The notes under the pieces: generated by a model | The model's input: only the letters and a program-made list of their open reading frames with translations | What the model was told of the DNA's origin: nothing | Databases searched by the model: none | Program-made: the position numbers and the translations under genes | In this document: positions 62,995 through 64,000 of the stretch, one piece after another | Layout: each line of letters begins with the position of its first letter | How positions within the stretch are numbered: position 1 is the first letter of the stretch | Assembly: GCA_013361095.1 (NCBI GenBank) | Contig: JAATWA010000001.1 | Location: forward strand, 3,317,001 to 3,381,000 | Length of the DNA: 64,000 nucleotides | Reading direction: 5' to 3' | From: Pseudanabaena biceps | GTDB taxonomy: Bacteria; Cyanobacteriota; Cyanobacteriia; Pseudanabaenales; Pseudanabaenaceae

Positions 62995-64000
62995 TTATGC
63001 TGACTTATTGATGCTCGGCATCTTATAGCTCCAATCTTGTTCGTGCATGATCGATCGCGCCAAAATATGGCGGTACAGTTCATGCAATTGCATGGTGACA
63101 CCTGTCCAACTAAAACGCTGATACACATTAATAGATGCTTGCTTTCGCATTTTCCTAACCCATAGCTCATCTGTGAGAATGCGCTGAATGCCACGAGCAA
63201 AAGCCTCAATATCTCTAGGCTCAACCAATAAACCTGTCTCCTCAGGAATGACAGTATATTTTAAACCACCCACATTTGAGGCGACTACTGGCGCACCGCA
63301 AGCCATTGCCTCGATCGCCACCAGTCCAAAGGGTTCATAGTGACTAGGAATCACACAAACATCAGCAGCAGCATAGTAAAGCGGCAAAATGTCATGTCCA
63401 ACGCGACCTGCAAAAACTGTGAGACTCTGCAAGCCTAATTCATTAACGATATTTTCAATCCTTTCTCTTTCCTCACCATCAGGCATATTTGCTGAGCTTC
63501 CACCGACGATGATTAGTTTCAAATTTTGGACATTCTGTTGCTTAAGTAGAGCCACTACTCGCACCAGTGTTTCAATCCCTTTGCGAGGATCAAATCTACC
63601 CACATACAGAATTACTTTCTCCTGACGATCAAGGTTTAATCTTGCTCTGGCATGGGCTTTAGATATTAAACAAAAGTTATCGGTATCAGTTCCACAAGGG
63701 ATAACTTCAATTTGACCAGCCGTAGAAACCAGCGATCGCAAAGTTTCTTGTTCTTGAGGACTAGTAGCAACAATACAATTTGCCTTCTCTAATATTTCAT
63801 GCTCAATCCTAAGGCGATTGTGAGCAGAGGGTGGAATATCTCGCAAAGATTGGTATTTGACAACTGCTAAGGAGTGATAGGTATGCACCAATTGAATACC
63901 ACTAGTTTTTTGCAACTCCATTCCCGCCCAAGCCGACAACCAATAATTGGTATGGACTAATGGATAGTTTAAACCTTGAGCTGTTTGGAAAGATTTAAAC
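62995..64000 (-). CDS. GT4 glycosyltransferase (partial)
   Basis: The frame continues past the window end, giving 334 visible C-terminal residues. GT-B fold, family 4: TYHSLAVVKY, IEVIPCGTDTDNF, VILYVGRFDPRKGIETLV, then the donor-site segment CVIPSHYEPFGLVAIEAMACGAPVVA with the E-x7-E motif. VIPCGTD and GLV-EAMACG features resemble sucrose-phosphate-synthase/MshA-type enzymes, but donor and acceptor are not fixed. The N-terminus lies outside the window. Confidence 0.88.
   Translation of the reverse strand, partial: FKSFQTAQGLNYPLVHTNYWLSAWAGMELQKTSGIQLVHTYHSLAVVKYQSLRDIPPSAHNRLRIEHEILEKANCIVATSPQEQETLRSLVSTAGQIEVIPCGTDTDNFCLISKAHARARLNLDRQEKVILYVGRFDPRKGIETLVRVVALLKQQNVQNLKLIIVGGSSANMPDGEERERIENIVNELGLQSLTVFAGRVGHDILPLYYAAADVCVIPSHYEPFGLVAIEAMACGAPVVASNVGGLKYTVIPEETGLLVEPRDIEAFARGIQRILTDELWVRKMRKQASINVYQRFSWTGVTMQLHELYRHILARSIMHEQDWSYKMPSINKSA

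Overview
The window is cyanobacterial chromosomal DNA. It encodes a phycobilisome core linker (apcE) and an allophycocyanin-B alpha subunit (apcD), the magnesium-chelatase subunit ChlD, a CruA/CruP-type lycopene-cyclase-like flavoprotein and a Pix/Pil-type phototaxis cluster. The octamer GCGATCGC (the cyanobacterial HIP1 site) is very common. A dense population of short, almost perfect intergenic hairpins (GGCGGCGC-NNN-GCGCCGCC tips, 3-nt loops) recalls Pseudanabaena-like genomes; that placement is inference from memory.

Layout. 1-1163 is the 5' part of a NACHT STAND NTPase, followed by an alpha/beta hydrolase. 2433-12088 is a chemotaxis-like operon: two PATAN-REC regulators, a CheY, a CheW and a 1781-residue chemoreceptor with a huge acidic tail; no CheA follows. 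12303-18914 holds a prohibitin, a transglutaminase-fold membrane protein lacking its catalytic Cys and His, apcD and the Cru-like flavoprotein. 19036-22894 is a urease cluster (ureD-ureA-uma2-ureB-ureC on the minus strand) with a Uma2 gene inside it. 23012-36633 carries wecB, apcE, a hydrolase, tRNA-Leu(GAG), an FTR1 permease, a gamma-carbonic anhydrase, Uma2 and DUF2887 nuclease-like genes, chlD, rqcH and a small conserved gene. 36977-40111 has two related vWA proteins, one fused to a membrane segment and an OmpA domain.

40161-48381 is the accessory island. It contains miniature repeats, toxin-antitoxin-like modules (DUF433 with a broken partner, an addiction-module/ParE pair, DUF433-DUF5615), a MITE with a clear 10-bp target duplication, and a compact operon: LRR-Roco GTPase, DUF6883, a DUF4926 fusion and a TPR protein. 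A truncated copy of the start of the Roco gene 2.1 kb upstream makes the TA cassette look like a unit flanked by direct repeats. 48522-64000 returns to housekeeping and conserved genes: GNAT, MAPEG, pentapeptide repeat, SdhA, a YidD-like Cys-rich protein, a phosphopantetheinyl transferase, DUF3352, a MatB-like acyl-CoA synthetase, a CBM20-SGNH-DUF1796 protein, a glycogen-debranching-like enzyme and a GT4 glycosyltransferase that runs off the end.

The most striking non-genic signal is the hairpin population. There are several flank subfamilies with different stems, one copy inserted within another, one pair of mutually exclusive hairpins and one perfect 41-bp stem. Many sit right at stop codons or between convergent genes, where they probably also end transcription.
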